DNA of 6,796 bases from Roseomonas sp. (GCA_020249415.1 JADCFR010000441.1:1-6796), one strand, 5' to 3'; numbered from the stretch's first letter, positions 1-5,588 are shown. Translations and numbers: made by a program. The notes: generated by a model from the sequence alone, not told the origin.

Positions 1-109
1 GCATCATGGCTTCCTTCATGGCCGGTGTCGGGCGGGTTTGCGTATCGGAGTATAGGTTGATGCGCACAGGCGGCGCACCTGGCGGCGGACGGTTCGGAGC
101 ATGGACCAT
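1..109 (-). CDS. Threonine-aldolase-type PLP enzyme (beta-eliminating lyase family), N-terminal fragment
   Basis: The complement strand gives a 36-residue N-terminus starting at ATG 109-107 and running off the left edge. After a Pro-rich leader (about residues 5-14) it reads RINLYSDTQTRPTPAMKEAM. This matches the opening of low-specificity L-threonine aldolases and related fold-type I PLP lyases (consensus near DLRSDTVTRPTPAMREAM), where the S-D-T-x-T segment contributes to the active site. Such enzymes cleave L-threonine or L-allo-threonine to glycine and acetaldehyde in the cytoplasm. An AAGGAA Shine-Dalgarno (complement of 117-122) lies 7 nt before the ATG and supports this start. The PLP lysine and most of the protein lie outside the window, so substrate specificity cannot be judged. 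A related beta-eliminating lyase is the main alternative. The palindromic repeat at 132-234 sits directly upstream. Confidence 0.8.
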   Translation of the reverse strand, partial: MVHAPNRPPPGAPPVRINLYSDTQTRPTPAMKEAMM

Positions 110-131
110 GGCGGTATTCCTTTTATTCTAA

Positions 132-234
132 GCATTTTCAAGCCAAGTGGACTCACTTGGCGACTCGGAAAATGCGAGCAAACAAACCATTTAGAGCGTA
201 TCCGGGGAGCGGATGCGAACCGGAGACGCTCTAA
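132..234. repeat. Compound palindromic intergenic repeat (two adjacent hairpins)
   Basis: The first unit (132-175) is a nested inverted repeat. Outer arms GCATTTTC (132-139) and GAAAATGC (168-175) enclose inner arms GCCAAGTG (142-149) and CACTTGGC (154-161). After a short linker rich in AAACAAA, the second unit has perfect 9-bp arms TTAGAGCGT (191-199) and ACGCTCTAA (226-234), continued after one mismatch by TCCGG (201-205) and CCGGA (220-224). From memory of alphaproteobacterial genomes, intergenic repeats with GCATTTTC / GAAAATGCG arms, an AAACAAA linker and a TAGAGCG unit are common in Rhizobiales. That link is by resemblance only. It is noncoding and lies just upstream of the threonine-aldolase-like gene. 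It could act as a mobile palindromic unit, an mRNA-stabilising structure or a terminator. Confidence 0.7.
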
Positions 235-540
235 TTACGCAGGATGCAACGTGCTGAGGCTTTCTGCCAGGGGGTGGCCCTGGCTTCCTGGCCGGTTCAT
301 CTCGGACGGGGTGGCATCCGGGCGTCATGCCGACACTGCCTACAGCTTCGGCGGGTCCACCAGATTATAAGCTGCCATGGCGTGCGTGAACGGCCGGCTC
401 GACCACGTATGACGAGAGTGGCCGATCCACGCGGAAATCAGGCCATGAATTTCAGCAGCCTGTCAAAGTCTGGCCGATCGCTGGTTCCCACGGCGCATAT
501 CGGCTTCGCAGCTACGCAACAGCCAAGCGGTCGGGAGGGA
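235..540. other. Intergenic stretch with no recognisable gene
   Basis: About 300 bases lie between the palindromic repeat and the end of the TusA-like gene. Reading frames exist on both strands, but none gives a recognisable protein, a good ribosome site or family motifs. The only local structure I see is a GC-rich hairpin at 266-284 (GCCAGGG / CCCTGGC with a 5-nt loop), plus a 9-bp direct repeat TGGCCGATC at 419-427 and 471-479. It may be decayed coding or mobile DNA, but I cannot identify a parent sequence. Confidence 0.5.
266..284. repeat. GC-rich hairpin, 7-bp perfect stem
   Basis: GCCAGGG (266-272) pairs with CCCTGGC (278-284) across a 5-nt loop. No T-run follows on either strand, so it is not a typical intrinsic terminator. 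It lies in a stretch without genes and its role is unknown. Confidence 0.4.
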
Positions 541-807
541 TCAACCGCGGCGCAGCAGGATAATGGATTCGCCATTATCCTGATCAGTGATGCTGACCAC
601 CTTATGCCCCTGTTCCTCAGCCGTCAGCGGCACATTGCGGCGCGGTTCCGCCCCGCGCAGCCTGATCTCCAAAACCTGTCCGGGTCTCATTTGGTCCAAT
701 GCCAGGCGCACGAGGACAAACGTCATCGGACATGTTTCCAATGAGATATCAATCTGGTGATCCGGCTTGGCCAGGGTGCCACACATCGCAACGGTTGTGG
801 TTGGCAT
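541..807 (-). CDS. TusA-family sulfur carrier / sulfurtransferase-like protein
   Basis: This 88-residue protein has the TusA/SirA-like layout. A short first strand (about residues 18-23) leads to the active-site segment ETCPMTFVLVRLALDQM, with Cys26-Pro27 at the start of helix 1. It is followed by PGQVLEIRL (strand 2), an NVPLTAEEQGHKVVSI helix and strand, and a final strand SIILL. TusA proteins carry a persulfide on that cysteine and pass sulfur to partners, for example in tRNA thiolation or molybdenum-cofactor assembly. The usual motif is C-P-x-P; here it is C-P-M-T, as in divergent family members, so the partner pathway is uncertain. The start at 807-805 is chosen because GAGGA lies 7 nt upstream and the family length fits; an in-frame ATG at 864 would add 19 residues unlike the family. 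It stands alone, divergent from the mucR-like gene. A perfect 11-bp inverted repeat lies inside its 3' end. Confidence 0.8.
   Translation of the reverse strand: MPTTTVAMCGTLAKPDHQIDISLETCPMTFVLVRLALDQMRPGQVLEIRLRGAEPRRNVPLTAEEQGHKVVSITDQDNGESIILLRRG
556..582 (-). repeat. Perfect 11-bp inverted repeat inside the 3' end of the TusA-like gene
   Basis: CAGGATAATGG (556-566) and CCATTATCCTG (572-582) are exact reverse complements separated by 5 nt. On the coding strand the hairpin spans the codons for Q-D-N-G-E-S-I-I-L, just before the stop. No U-run follows, so it is not a standard terminator. It may stabilise the 3' end of the message or slow ribosomes. Confidence 0.6.
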
Positions 808-909
808 CAAGTATTCCTCTTTTGGGATGTGTCGGCCCATCCAACATGTCCAAGATGAATTCATGAATCATTACTTGCTTTATTTGCGCAAGAAAACTAG
901 GAAAATCCC
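808..909. promoter_or_regulatory. Divergent control region between the TusA-like and mucR-like genes
   Basis: This short intergenic region must hold promoters for both genes. It is distinctly A/T-rich from about 851 to 905. It contains two overlapping perfect 10-bp palindromes, ATGAATTCAT (855-864) and ATTCATGAAT (859-868), and the palindrome TTGCGCAA (884-891). MucR-type proteins bind A/T-rich targets and commonly repress their own genes, so this is a plausible autoregulatory site by inference. I could not identify a convincing -35/-10 pair on either strand. The mucR-like gene has AGGA (899-902) 7 nt before its ATG. Confidence 0.45.
813..820 (-). promoter_or_regulatory. Ribosome binding site that fixes the TusA-like start
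   Basis: The complement reads AGAGGAAT, with the GAGGA core 7 nt before ATG 807-805. This favours the internal ATG over the longer upstream ATG at 864. Confidence 0.65.
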
Positions 910-1335
910 ATGTCCGAAATCAAATCTGCCTCCAATATCCTGGCGCTCACCGCGCAGATCGTCTCAGCGCATGTGGCGCATAATGCCGTTGCGGCTTCCG
1001 CCCTGCCTGGCTTGATCCAGGAAGTCCACCGGACATTGTCCGCCATTGAAAGCGCCCCGACACCCGTAGCGCAGCGCCCGGAACCGGCGGTACCCATCGC
1101 CAAATCAGTGACACCGGAATTCATCATTTGCCTGGAAGACGGCAAGAAGATGAAGATGCTGAAGCGCCATTTGAAGACCTCCTTCAATATGACGCCGGAA
1201 CAATATCGCGAACGCTGGGGATTGTCGCTGGATTACCCCATGGTGGCACCGCGATATGCCAAGCAGCGTTCCTCCCTCGCCAAGAAGATCGGCCTTGGCA
1301 CCAAGCCCCGGAAACGCCGCGGCGCTGCCGCCTGA
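910..1335 (+). CDS. mucR: MucR/Ros-family zinc-finger-like transcriptional regulator
   Basis: This 141-residue protein fits the family length. The N-terminal half (about residues 1-60) is the helical region that mediates oligomerisation in MucR proteins. The C-terminal half carries the family signature: FIICLEDGKKMKMLKRHLK (71-89), MTPEQYRERWGL (94-105), DYPMVAPRYAKQRSSLAKKIGLG (108-130, family-typical) and a basic tail. These proteins bind A/T-rich DNA and control exopolysaccharide, motility, symbiosis and cell-cycle genes in alphaproteobacteria. The Ros metal site is Cys-Cys-His-His. Here the equivalent positions read Cys74, Asp77, His87 and then Ser91-Phe92 where a His is normally found, so zinc binding may be weak or lost. 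Some family members are known to fold without zinc. The ATG has AGGA 7 nt upstream, and a hairpin follows the stop. Flagellar genes lie nearby, but regulation of them is not shown. Confidence 0.9.
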   Translation: MSEIKSASNILALTAQIVSAHVAHNAVAASALPGLIQEVHRTLSAIESAPTPVAQRPEPAVPIAKSVTPEFIICLEDGKKMKMLKRHLKTSFNMTPEQYRERWGLSLDYPMVAPRYAKQRSSLAKKIGLGTKPRKRRGAAA

Positions 1336-1336
1336 C

Positions 1337-1358
1337 CGCCTGATTTGGCGATCAGGCG
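1337..1358 (+). terminator. Hairpin after the mucR-like gene, probable terminator
   Basis: CGCCTGAT (1337-1344) and ATCAGGCG (1351-1358) form a perfect 8-bp stem with a 6-nt loop starting 2 nt after the stop codon. The tract that follows, ATTTATCCTATAAT, is A/T-rich but has no clean T-run. The loop also contains the candidate -35 element of the olsB promoter. Confidence 0.6.
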
Positions 1359-1372
1359 ATTTATCCTATAAT
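1345..1372 (+). promoter_or_regulatory. Candidate sigma-70-type promoter of olsB
   Basis: TTGGCG (1345-1350) and a perfect TATAAT (1367-1372) are separated by 16 bp. Transcription would start near 1379, leaving a leader of about 50-57 nt before the olsB start codons. The -35 lies in the loop of the preceding terminator hairpin, so the two signals share DNA. Confidence 0.55.
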
Positions 1373-1429
1373 CCGGGTTGCGGTTGTTGACCCTGGGGCT
1401 GTCCCGGAACGGGGCCGCCCTGGGACGGG

Positions 1430-2260
1430 ATGCTGATGCCGATCAACAGAGACGAAGCAGCGTCGCCCGAAGCGGGCTTTGAGGAATTGCGCGCCGGCAA
1501 TCTGGGCGTGCGCCTTGCGCTGACCGCTGATGAGATAGATGCGGTGCAGGCGCTCCGCTTTCGTGTTTTCTATCAGGAAATGGGTGCGCGTGCCGATGCC
1601 GCCACCGCTGCCAGCCATCGCGACCGCGATGATTTTGACGCCGTGGCGGATCATTTGCTTGTGGTGGATCATGACCGGGGCGAAGGCCCGCAATCGGTCG
1701 TGGGCACCTATCGCCTGATCCGGCGCGAAGGCGCGGCAAAGCTTGGGCGCTGGTATTCAGAAAGCGAATATGACGTCTCTCGCCTGCTGGCCTATCCGGC
1801 GCCGGTGCTGGAATTGGGCCGATCCTGCGTGGATGGGGCCTATCGTAGCCGTGGCACGCTGCAATTATTGTGGGATGGCATCGCGGCCTATGTCTTCCGC
1901 CATGATATCGCGCTGATGTTCGGCTGTGCTTCGCTGCCCGGCACTGATCTGGATGCGCTGGCCGATCAATTGACCTATTTGCATGCCTTCCATCTGGCGC
2001 CAGAGGAATTGTGCCCGCGCGCGCTACCGGAACGTTTTGTGGATATGCGCCGGAAGGACCCCGCCAGCATTGACAAGCGCGCCACGCTCGCGGCCTTGCC
2101 ACCTCTGGTAAAGGGCTATCTGCGCCTTGGCGGTTTTGTCGGCGATGGCGCGGTGCTGGACGAACAATTCAATACCACCGATGTTTCAGTGGTGGTGAAG
2201 ACTGATCTGGTCACGCAGAAATACCGCAAGCATTACGAACGCAAGCACGCTGATCGGTAA
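1430..2260 (+). CDS. olsB: L-ornithine N-alpha-acyltransferase (OlsB-type, GNAT fold)
   Basis: This 276-residue protein matches the OlsB / hemolysin-like acyltransferase family along its whole length. Landmarks are VRLALTADEIDAVQALRFRV (27-46), FYQEMGAR (47-54), DHLLVVD (74-80), VVGTYRLIR (90-98), WYSESEYD (108-115), LELGRSCV (127-134), LQLLWDGIAAYV (144-155), MFGCASLPGTD (163-173), LPPLVKGYLRLGGFVGDGAV (223-242) and FNTTDV (247-252). OlsB transfers a 3-hydroxyacyl chain from acyl-ACP to the alpha-amino group of ornithine, making lyso-ornithine lipid. OlsA then adds the second chain to give ornithine lipid, a phosphorus-free membrane lipid. No olsA is present here. ATG 1430 is the longest start, but ATG 1436 (two codons in) is as likely because GGGA precedes it at a better spacing. 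It appears to have its own promoter and is convergent with flgH. I see no Pho-box-like repeat in its upstream region. Confidence 0.88.
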   Translation: MLMPINRDEAASPEAGFEELRAGNLGVRLALTADEIDAVQALRFRVFYQEMGARADAATAASHRDRDDFDAVADHLLVVDHDRGEGPQSVVGTYRLIRREGAAKLGRWYSESEYDVSRLLAYPAPVLELGRSCVDGAYRSRGTLQLLWDGIAAYVFRHDIALMFGCASLPGTDLDALADQLTYLHAFHLAPEELCPRALPERFVDMRRKDPASIDKRATLAALPPLVKGYLRLGGFVGDGAVLDEQFNTTDVSVVVKTDLVTQKYRKHYERKHADR

Positions 2261-2304
2261 GGAAGTGGCGTGCTTCCTTCTCAGGCATCACGCCATTACG
2301 TGAT
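2259..2304. terminator. Two hairpins between convergent olsB and flgH
   Basis: AAGGAAG (2259-2265) pairs with CTTCCTT (2273-2279) directly at the olsB stop. ATCACG (2287-2292) pairs with CGTGAT (2299-2304) directly after the flgH stop. Each lies where termination is expected for one of the two converging genes, and together they may act in both directions. T-tracts are weak, so these could also be mRNA 3'-end structures. Confidence 0.45.
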
Positions 2305-3038
2305 CAGAACGGCAGGATGATATCCAGCAATTCCTGCCCATAGCGCGGGCGCTGCACGTCGCTGATCGTGCCCCGCCCACCATAGGCGATGCGCGCTTCG
2401 GCAAGCCGATCATGCCGCACGGTATTGTCTGAGCCGATATCCTGCGGGCGAATGATCCCACCCACCTGCAAATCGCGCAATTCCTGATTGACGCGCACCT
2501 GCTGGCGGCCAACCACCACCAGATTGCCATTGGGCAATACCTGGGAAACCGTGGCCGCAACGCGCAGATTGATCTGTTCCGAACGCTTGAGCGTACCCGC
2601 GCCCGTCACATCACTGGCCGAGCTTGCGGATACAGCCTTGGAAGGATCAAAGCCGGAAGGGAAAAGCCGGCCAAAGGATGATTCCAAACCAAGCAGATTG
2701 GGGATACCCATGCTTTCGCTATTATCGCGATTGCGCTTGGTGGAGTTCTCCAAATCCGCCTCATCCTGGATGGACACCAGAACGGTCACCAGATCACCGA
2801 CAGAAGCAGCACGCTGATCCCGCAGGAAGGTCCGGCTGCCCTGACGCCAGAGGCTGTTGTTCTGCAAAGGCGGATCGCCCGGATTGGGCATCGGCATGGT
2901 CACCGGCCGCCAGCGCGGGTCGGAGGTCGGGTTTTCAATCCCTGCCAATTCCGGACCCTGACCAAGGCGCGAAAGCCGTTCGGCACCGCTGCAGGCAGAA
3001 AGGCTTACCGCCGCAAGCAAAAGAAGGGGTAGACGCAT
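2304..3038 (-). CDS. flgH: Flagellar L-ring lipoprotein FlgH
   Basis: FlgH forms the outer-membrane L ring that lets the flagellar rod pass the outer membrane. From ATG 3038 the protein is 244 residues, close to the usual FlgH size. It starts with a lipoprotein signal, MRLPLLLLAAVSLSACSG, with lipobox L-S-A-C and Cys16 as the lipidation site. Family features follow: NNSLW near residue 60, the ring-forming segment RAASVGDLVTVLVSI, the region LKRSEQINLRVAATVSQVLP, then NGNLVVVGRQQVRVN and the late motif GGIIRPQDI. TTG 3044, ATG 3041 and ATG 3038 are three consecutive in-frame possible starts. AAGGAG (3050-3045) abuts the TTG and lies 3 and 6 nt before the two ATGs, so 3038 has the best spacing. 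The flgA TGA is within this cluster, which implies coupled translation. It is the last gene of the flgF-flgG-flgA-flgH operon. Confidence 0.95.
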   Translation of the reverse strand: MRLPLLLLAAVSLSACSGAERLSRLGQGPELAGIENPTSDPRWRPVTMPMPNPGDPPLQNNSLWRQGSRTFLRDQRAASVGDLVTVLVSIQDEADLENSTKRNRDNSESMGIPNLLGLESSFGRLFPSGFDPSKAVSASSASDVTGAGTLKRSEQINLRVAATVSQVLPNGNLVVVGRQQVRVNQELRDLQVGGIIRPQDIGSDNTVRHDRLAEARIAYGGRGTISDVQRPRYGQELLDIILPF

Positions 3039-3040
3039 CA

Positions 3041-3997
3041 TCAACTCCTTTCCGCTGAGCGGAGCGGACCCGCACCAAGGCTCACCCGCACGCGGCCCGG
3101 TCCAATCGCTTCAGCCTCAACCACATTGCGGGAGGAGAGGTTCATCACATTAAGCCGCCCCCCGCGCGGCGCGGCTTCCAGGGCGCGGCCCTGGGTGGTC
3201 AGGGAAAGCCCAGGGCCTTCCACAATCATCGTCACAGTTTCATTCTTGGCGATGATATGCGGCACCATCAGATCCGCGCCCATGAAGGGCAGGTCGGTGC
3301 TGATGGGGCGACGCAATTGCATCCCCACGACATCTTCCAGGCGTTGTGCCGATCCCGGGCGCACACGTTCAGCGCGAAGCTGCACCAGCTTGGCATCTTC
3401 GGGCTTCACCACCTCACCCACTGCAAGCCGCCGCGTCGCCACAACGGCGGGCGTGGTTGCAATGGCGCGCCCCGCGACACGCATGCGAATGCTCGGTACG
3501 CCATCCGCCATGACAATCAGGGTTGCCGCAAAACGATTGGAAGTGGTTTCATAATGGCCGCCCTCGGCGGACAGACGCGGTATCGCATTCAGCGGCAGCA
3601 TGGGCGGTGAGAAGGCAGAAAGCTCCAGCTCGGCATCCGCAGGCAGGCCAAACCCCAAAAGCTCGGCGCGCAGCACCTCAATCGCCGCTTCGCGGGAAAG
3701 TGCGCGACCTGGGCGTTCAATGACGCTGCGTTCGGCGCCTGAAATCGGGCGCCAATCAACATTGAAGCGGCGCGCAATCCCGGCAAGCTGTGATGCTTCT
3801 ATGACAAAGCGCTGCCCAGGATTGGGTGAGGCACCTACCACCACATCGCCCTTCGACGTACCCTCGAAGATATCGGAGATGCGAATAACCTGATCCTCAA
3901 CAAGGCTATGGGACCGCAGCACCACCGCCTGCGCGCGCGCCCGGCCCGACAGCGCGAGCAACCCGGCAGGCAGGAGAAGGAAGAAGCGCCTATCCAT
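3041..3997 (-). CDS. flgA: Flagellar P-ring assembly chaperone FlgA
   Basis: FlgA is a periplasmic chaperone that helps FlgI assemble into the P ring around the rod. The 318-residue protein begins with a Sec signal peptide (MDRRFFLLLPAGLLALSGRA, probable cleavage near residues 22-24). The central part is poorly conserved. The C-terminal third is the family SAF/FlgA core: VVATRRLAVGEVVKPEDAKL (185-204), the segment DVVGMQLRRPISTDLPF (222-238), the strand-rich stretch ETVTMIVEGPGLSLTTQGRA (253-272), then GGRLNVMNLSSRNVVEA (279-295) and a final GRVRVSL. It is longer than the roughly 220-residue enteric protein, with the extra length in the N-terminal half. Its ATG overlaps the flgG stop by one base (TGATG), and GAGG (complement of 4006-4009) lies 8 nt upstream inside flgG. 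Its partner flgI is not in this window. Confidence 0.93.
   Translation of the reverse strand: MDRRFFLLLPAGLLALSGRARAQAVVLRSHSLVEDQVIRISDIFEGTSKGDVVVGASPNPGQRFVIEASQLAGIARRFNVDWRPISGAERSVIERPGRALSREAAIEVLRAELLGFGLPADAELELSAFSPPMLPLNAIPRLSAEGGHYETTSNRFAATLIVMADGVPSIRMRVAGRAIATTPAVVATRRLAVGEVVKPEDAKLVQLRAERVRPGSAQRLEDVVGMQLRRPISTDLPFMGADLMVPHIIAKNETVTMIVEGPGLSLTTQGRALEAAPRGGRLNVMNLSSRNVVEAEAIGPGRVRVSLGAGPLRSAERS
3045..3050 (-). promoter_or_regulatory. Ribosome binding site that fixes the flgH start
   Basis: The complement reads AAGGAG within the last codons of flgA. It is 0, 3 and 6 nt from TTG 3044, ATG 3041 and ATG 3038. The last spacing is the most favourable. Confidence 0.7.
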
Positions 3998-4782
3998 CAG
4001 CGCAGCCTCGTGAGGGTGGAGAGCATTTCATCACTTGCTGAAATGACGCGTGAATTCATTTCATAGGCACGCTGCGCGGTGATCAGCGCCGTGATTTCCT
4101 GCACTACATTGACGTTGGAGGTTTCGATGAAGCCCTGCAGCACCTGCCCGTAGCCAGCCTGACCGGGTGCGGCCTGCTGCGCATCGCCCGAGCCGGGTGT
4201 GGCCAGGAACAGGTTCTCACCAATGGCTTCAAGGCCGCCTTCATTGGCGAAGATCGCAAGCTGGATCTGGCCGACATTCTGTGGCTGCACCTGGCCATCA
4301 ATCTTCGCCAAAACTTCACCGGTGGCATTGATGGTGACATCACGCGCCGCCGGCGGGATGGTGATGGCGGGCTGCACCGTGAAGCCTTCAGCCGTAACAA
4401 TGGTGCCCTGTGCCGAAAGCCCAAAAGTGCCATCGCGCGTATAGGCGGTTTCACCTGAAGGCATCAGTATCTGGAAATAACCATTGCCGCGGATCGCGAT
4501 ATCGAAGCGATTTTCGGTCTGTTGCAAATTGCCCTGTTCGCTGATGCGATAAACCGCCGCGGTGCGCACGCCAAGACCAAGCTGCGCGCCGGAGGGCAGC
4601 AACGTGCCGGTATCGGCGCTTTGCGATCCGGTGCGGCGCAGATTCTGATAAATCAAATCCTGAAATTCGGCGCGGCGCCGCTTGAAGCCAGTGGTCGAGA
4701 TATTGGCGATATTGTTCGAAATGACTTCGATATTCGTCTGCTGGGCCTGCATGCCCGTCGCGGCGATTTGCAAGGAACGCAT
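3997..4782 (-). CDS. flgG: Flagellar distal rod protein FlgG
   Basis: FlgG forms the distal rod, the drive shaft passing through the P and L rings. The protein is 261 residues, almost exactly the usual length. It shows the rod/hook N-terminal signature MRSLQIAATGMQAQQTNIEV followed by SNNIANISTTGFKRRRAEFQDL. The FlgG-type segment QLGLGVRTAAVYRISEQGNL is at about residues 68-87, and IRGNGYFQI with YTRDGTF at about 97-121. The C-terminal flagellar motif is GFIETSNVNVVQEITALITAQRAYEMNSRVI, ending in LSTLTRLR. The N- and C-terminal helices are those that pair as a coiled coil in axial proteins. It starts 22 nt after flgF, with AGGA 10 nt before its ATG, and overlaps flgA by one base. Confidence 0.97.
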   Translation of the reverse strand: MRSLQIAATGMQAQQTNIEVISNNIANISTTGFKRRRAEFQDLIYQNLRRTGSQSADTGTLLPSGAQLGLGVRTAAVYRISEQGNLQQTENRFDIAIRGNGYFQILMPSGETAYTRDGTFGLSAQGTIVTAEGFTVQPAITIPPAARDVTINATGEVLAKIDGQVQPQNVGQIQLAIFANEGGLEAIGENLFLATPGSGDAQQAAPGQAGYGQVLQGFIETSNVNVVQEITALITAQRAYEMNSRVISASDEMLSTLTRLR

Positions 4783-4804
4783 GGTCGTTCTGTCCTATTC
4801 CATC

Positions 4805-5551
4805 TTATGAAGACCGGCGGCGCATGATGCGCTCAACCGAATTGGTGATGCGTTCACCTTCACGTTCGGTGAACATGCTGGCGTATTGGAATTCACGCAT
4901 TTCCGCCGTCAGACGGGTGATTTCCAGGACCGGCGAGACATTGCTGCCCTCAAGCGCGCCCTGCACCACTTTGGGGCGTTCAACCGGGATCGGCGCCTCA
5001 TTCTTGGCGTCGAACAGGCGATTACCCTCGGCAATCAGGTTCTGCGGATTCTGAAAGCGTACCAATTGAAGGGTCGCTATTGGTCCATTTTCGCTTTGAA
5101 TAGCGCCGGTCTTGGTGATCTCGATCTGGGTATCCTGGGCGGAAAACGCGATCGGGCGGTCGCGTGAATCGAGGACCGCATTGCCCTCCTGGTCCACCAA
5201 GCGGCCATTGGCGGCGATGGAAAACCGCCCGGCACGGGTGTAGCGCTCACCTTTCGGGGTCTCCACCGCGAAAAAGCCTTCACCATCTATGGCCACATCC
5301 AGCTTGTTACCGGTGGTCTGCAGGGGGCCTGGGCTCATATCGCGCCAGGTTGCGCGGTCTTGGGGGAAGGACATGGAAGAATCCCCCGGCATCCCACCTG
5401 CGCCCCGCAAACTGATCATGACCTGGCCGAACACCGGCCGCATCGCCCGAAAGCCCGGCGTATCCGCATTGGCGATGTTATGCGCCAAGGCCTGGGTGGA
5501 CCTTTCCTGGAGCGATAAGCGCGACATCAGGATATAGCTGGACGAATCCAT
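4805..5551 (-). CDS. flgF: Flagellar proximal rod protein FlgF
   Basis: FlgF is a proximal rod component of the basal body. From ATG 5551 it is 248 residues. It opens with SSYILMSRLSLQERSTQALA and HNIANADTPGFRAMRPVF, the axial-protein signature. The centre has LDVAIDGEGFFAVETPKGERYTRAGRF (the FlgE/F/G core, about residues 84-110) and NGRLVDQEGNAVL. The end has LEGSNVSPVLEITRLTAEMREF and an Arg-rich tail. An upstream in-frame GTG at 5581 would add ten residues, but it lies inside a leader hairpin without a ribosome site. GAGGGAG (5563-5557) lies 5 nt before ATG 5551 and decides the start. It is the first gene of the flgF-flgG-flgA-flgH operon, which has a consensus sigma-54 promoter about 95-110 bp upstream of the start codon. 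Confidence 0.96.
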   Translation of the reverse strand: MDSSSYILMSRLSLQERSTQALAHNIANADTPGFRAMRPVFGQVMISLRGAGGMPGDSSMSFPQDRATWRDMSPGPLQTTGNKLDVAIDGEGFFAVETPKGERYTRAGRFSIAANGRLVDQEGNAVLDSRDRPIAFSAQDTQIEITKTGAIQSENGPIATLQLVRFQNPQNLIAEGNRLFDAKNEAPIPVERPKVVQGALEGSNVSPVLEITRLTAEMREFQYASMFTEREGERITNSVERIMRRRSS

Positions 5552-5556
5552 CAGGG

Positions 5557-5563
5557 CTCCCTC
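5557..5563 (-). promoter_or_regulatory. Ribosome binding site that fixes the flgF start
   Basis: The complement reads GAGGGAG, 5 nt before ATG 5551. It lies 3 nt downstream of the strong leader hairpin at 5567-5588. Confidence 0.7.
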
Positions 5564-5566
5564 AAT

Positions 5567-5588
5567 GGGGTCCGGCAGCACGGACCCC
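5567..5588 (-). promoter_or_regulatory. Strong hairpin in the flgF leader
   Basis: GGGGTCCG (5567-5574) and CGGACCCC (5581-5588) form a perfect 8-bp GC-rich stem with a 6-nt loop. It falls within the transcript predicted from the sigma-54 promoter, just upstream of the flgF ribosome site. It may affect translation or message stability. Confidence 0.55.

Noticed and set aside
101..370. 89-codon plus-strand open frame across the palindromic repeat
   Set aside because: It crosses both palindromes and the opposite-strand start of the threonine-aldolase-like gene. No family similarity or ribosome site is visible.
244..744. Open frame of 166 codons on the plus strand
   Set aside because: It runs antisense through the TusA-like gene, shows no family motifs, and lacks a good ribosome site.
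1443..2102. Open frame of 219 codons on the minus strand opposite olsB
   Set aside because: Arg/Pro/His-rich composition typical of the antisense of a GC-rich gene; olsB on the plus strand is a full-length family match.
5552..5581. Longer flgF start at GTG 5581
   Set aside because: The GTG is inside a stable hairpin without a Shine-Dalgarno. ATG 5551 has GAGGGAG 5 nt upstream and gives the conserved FlgF N-terminus.
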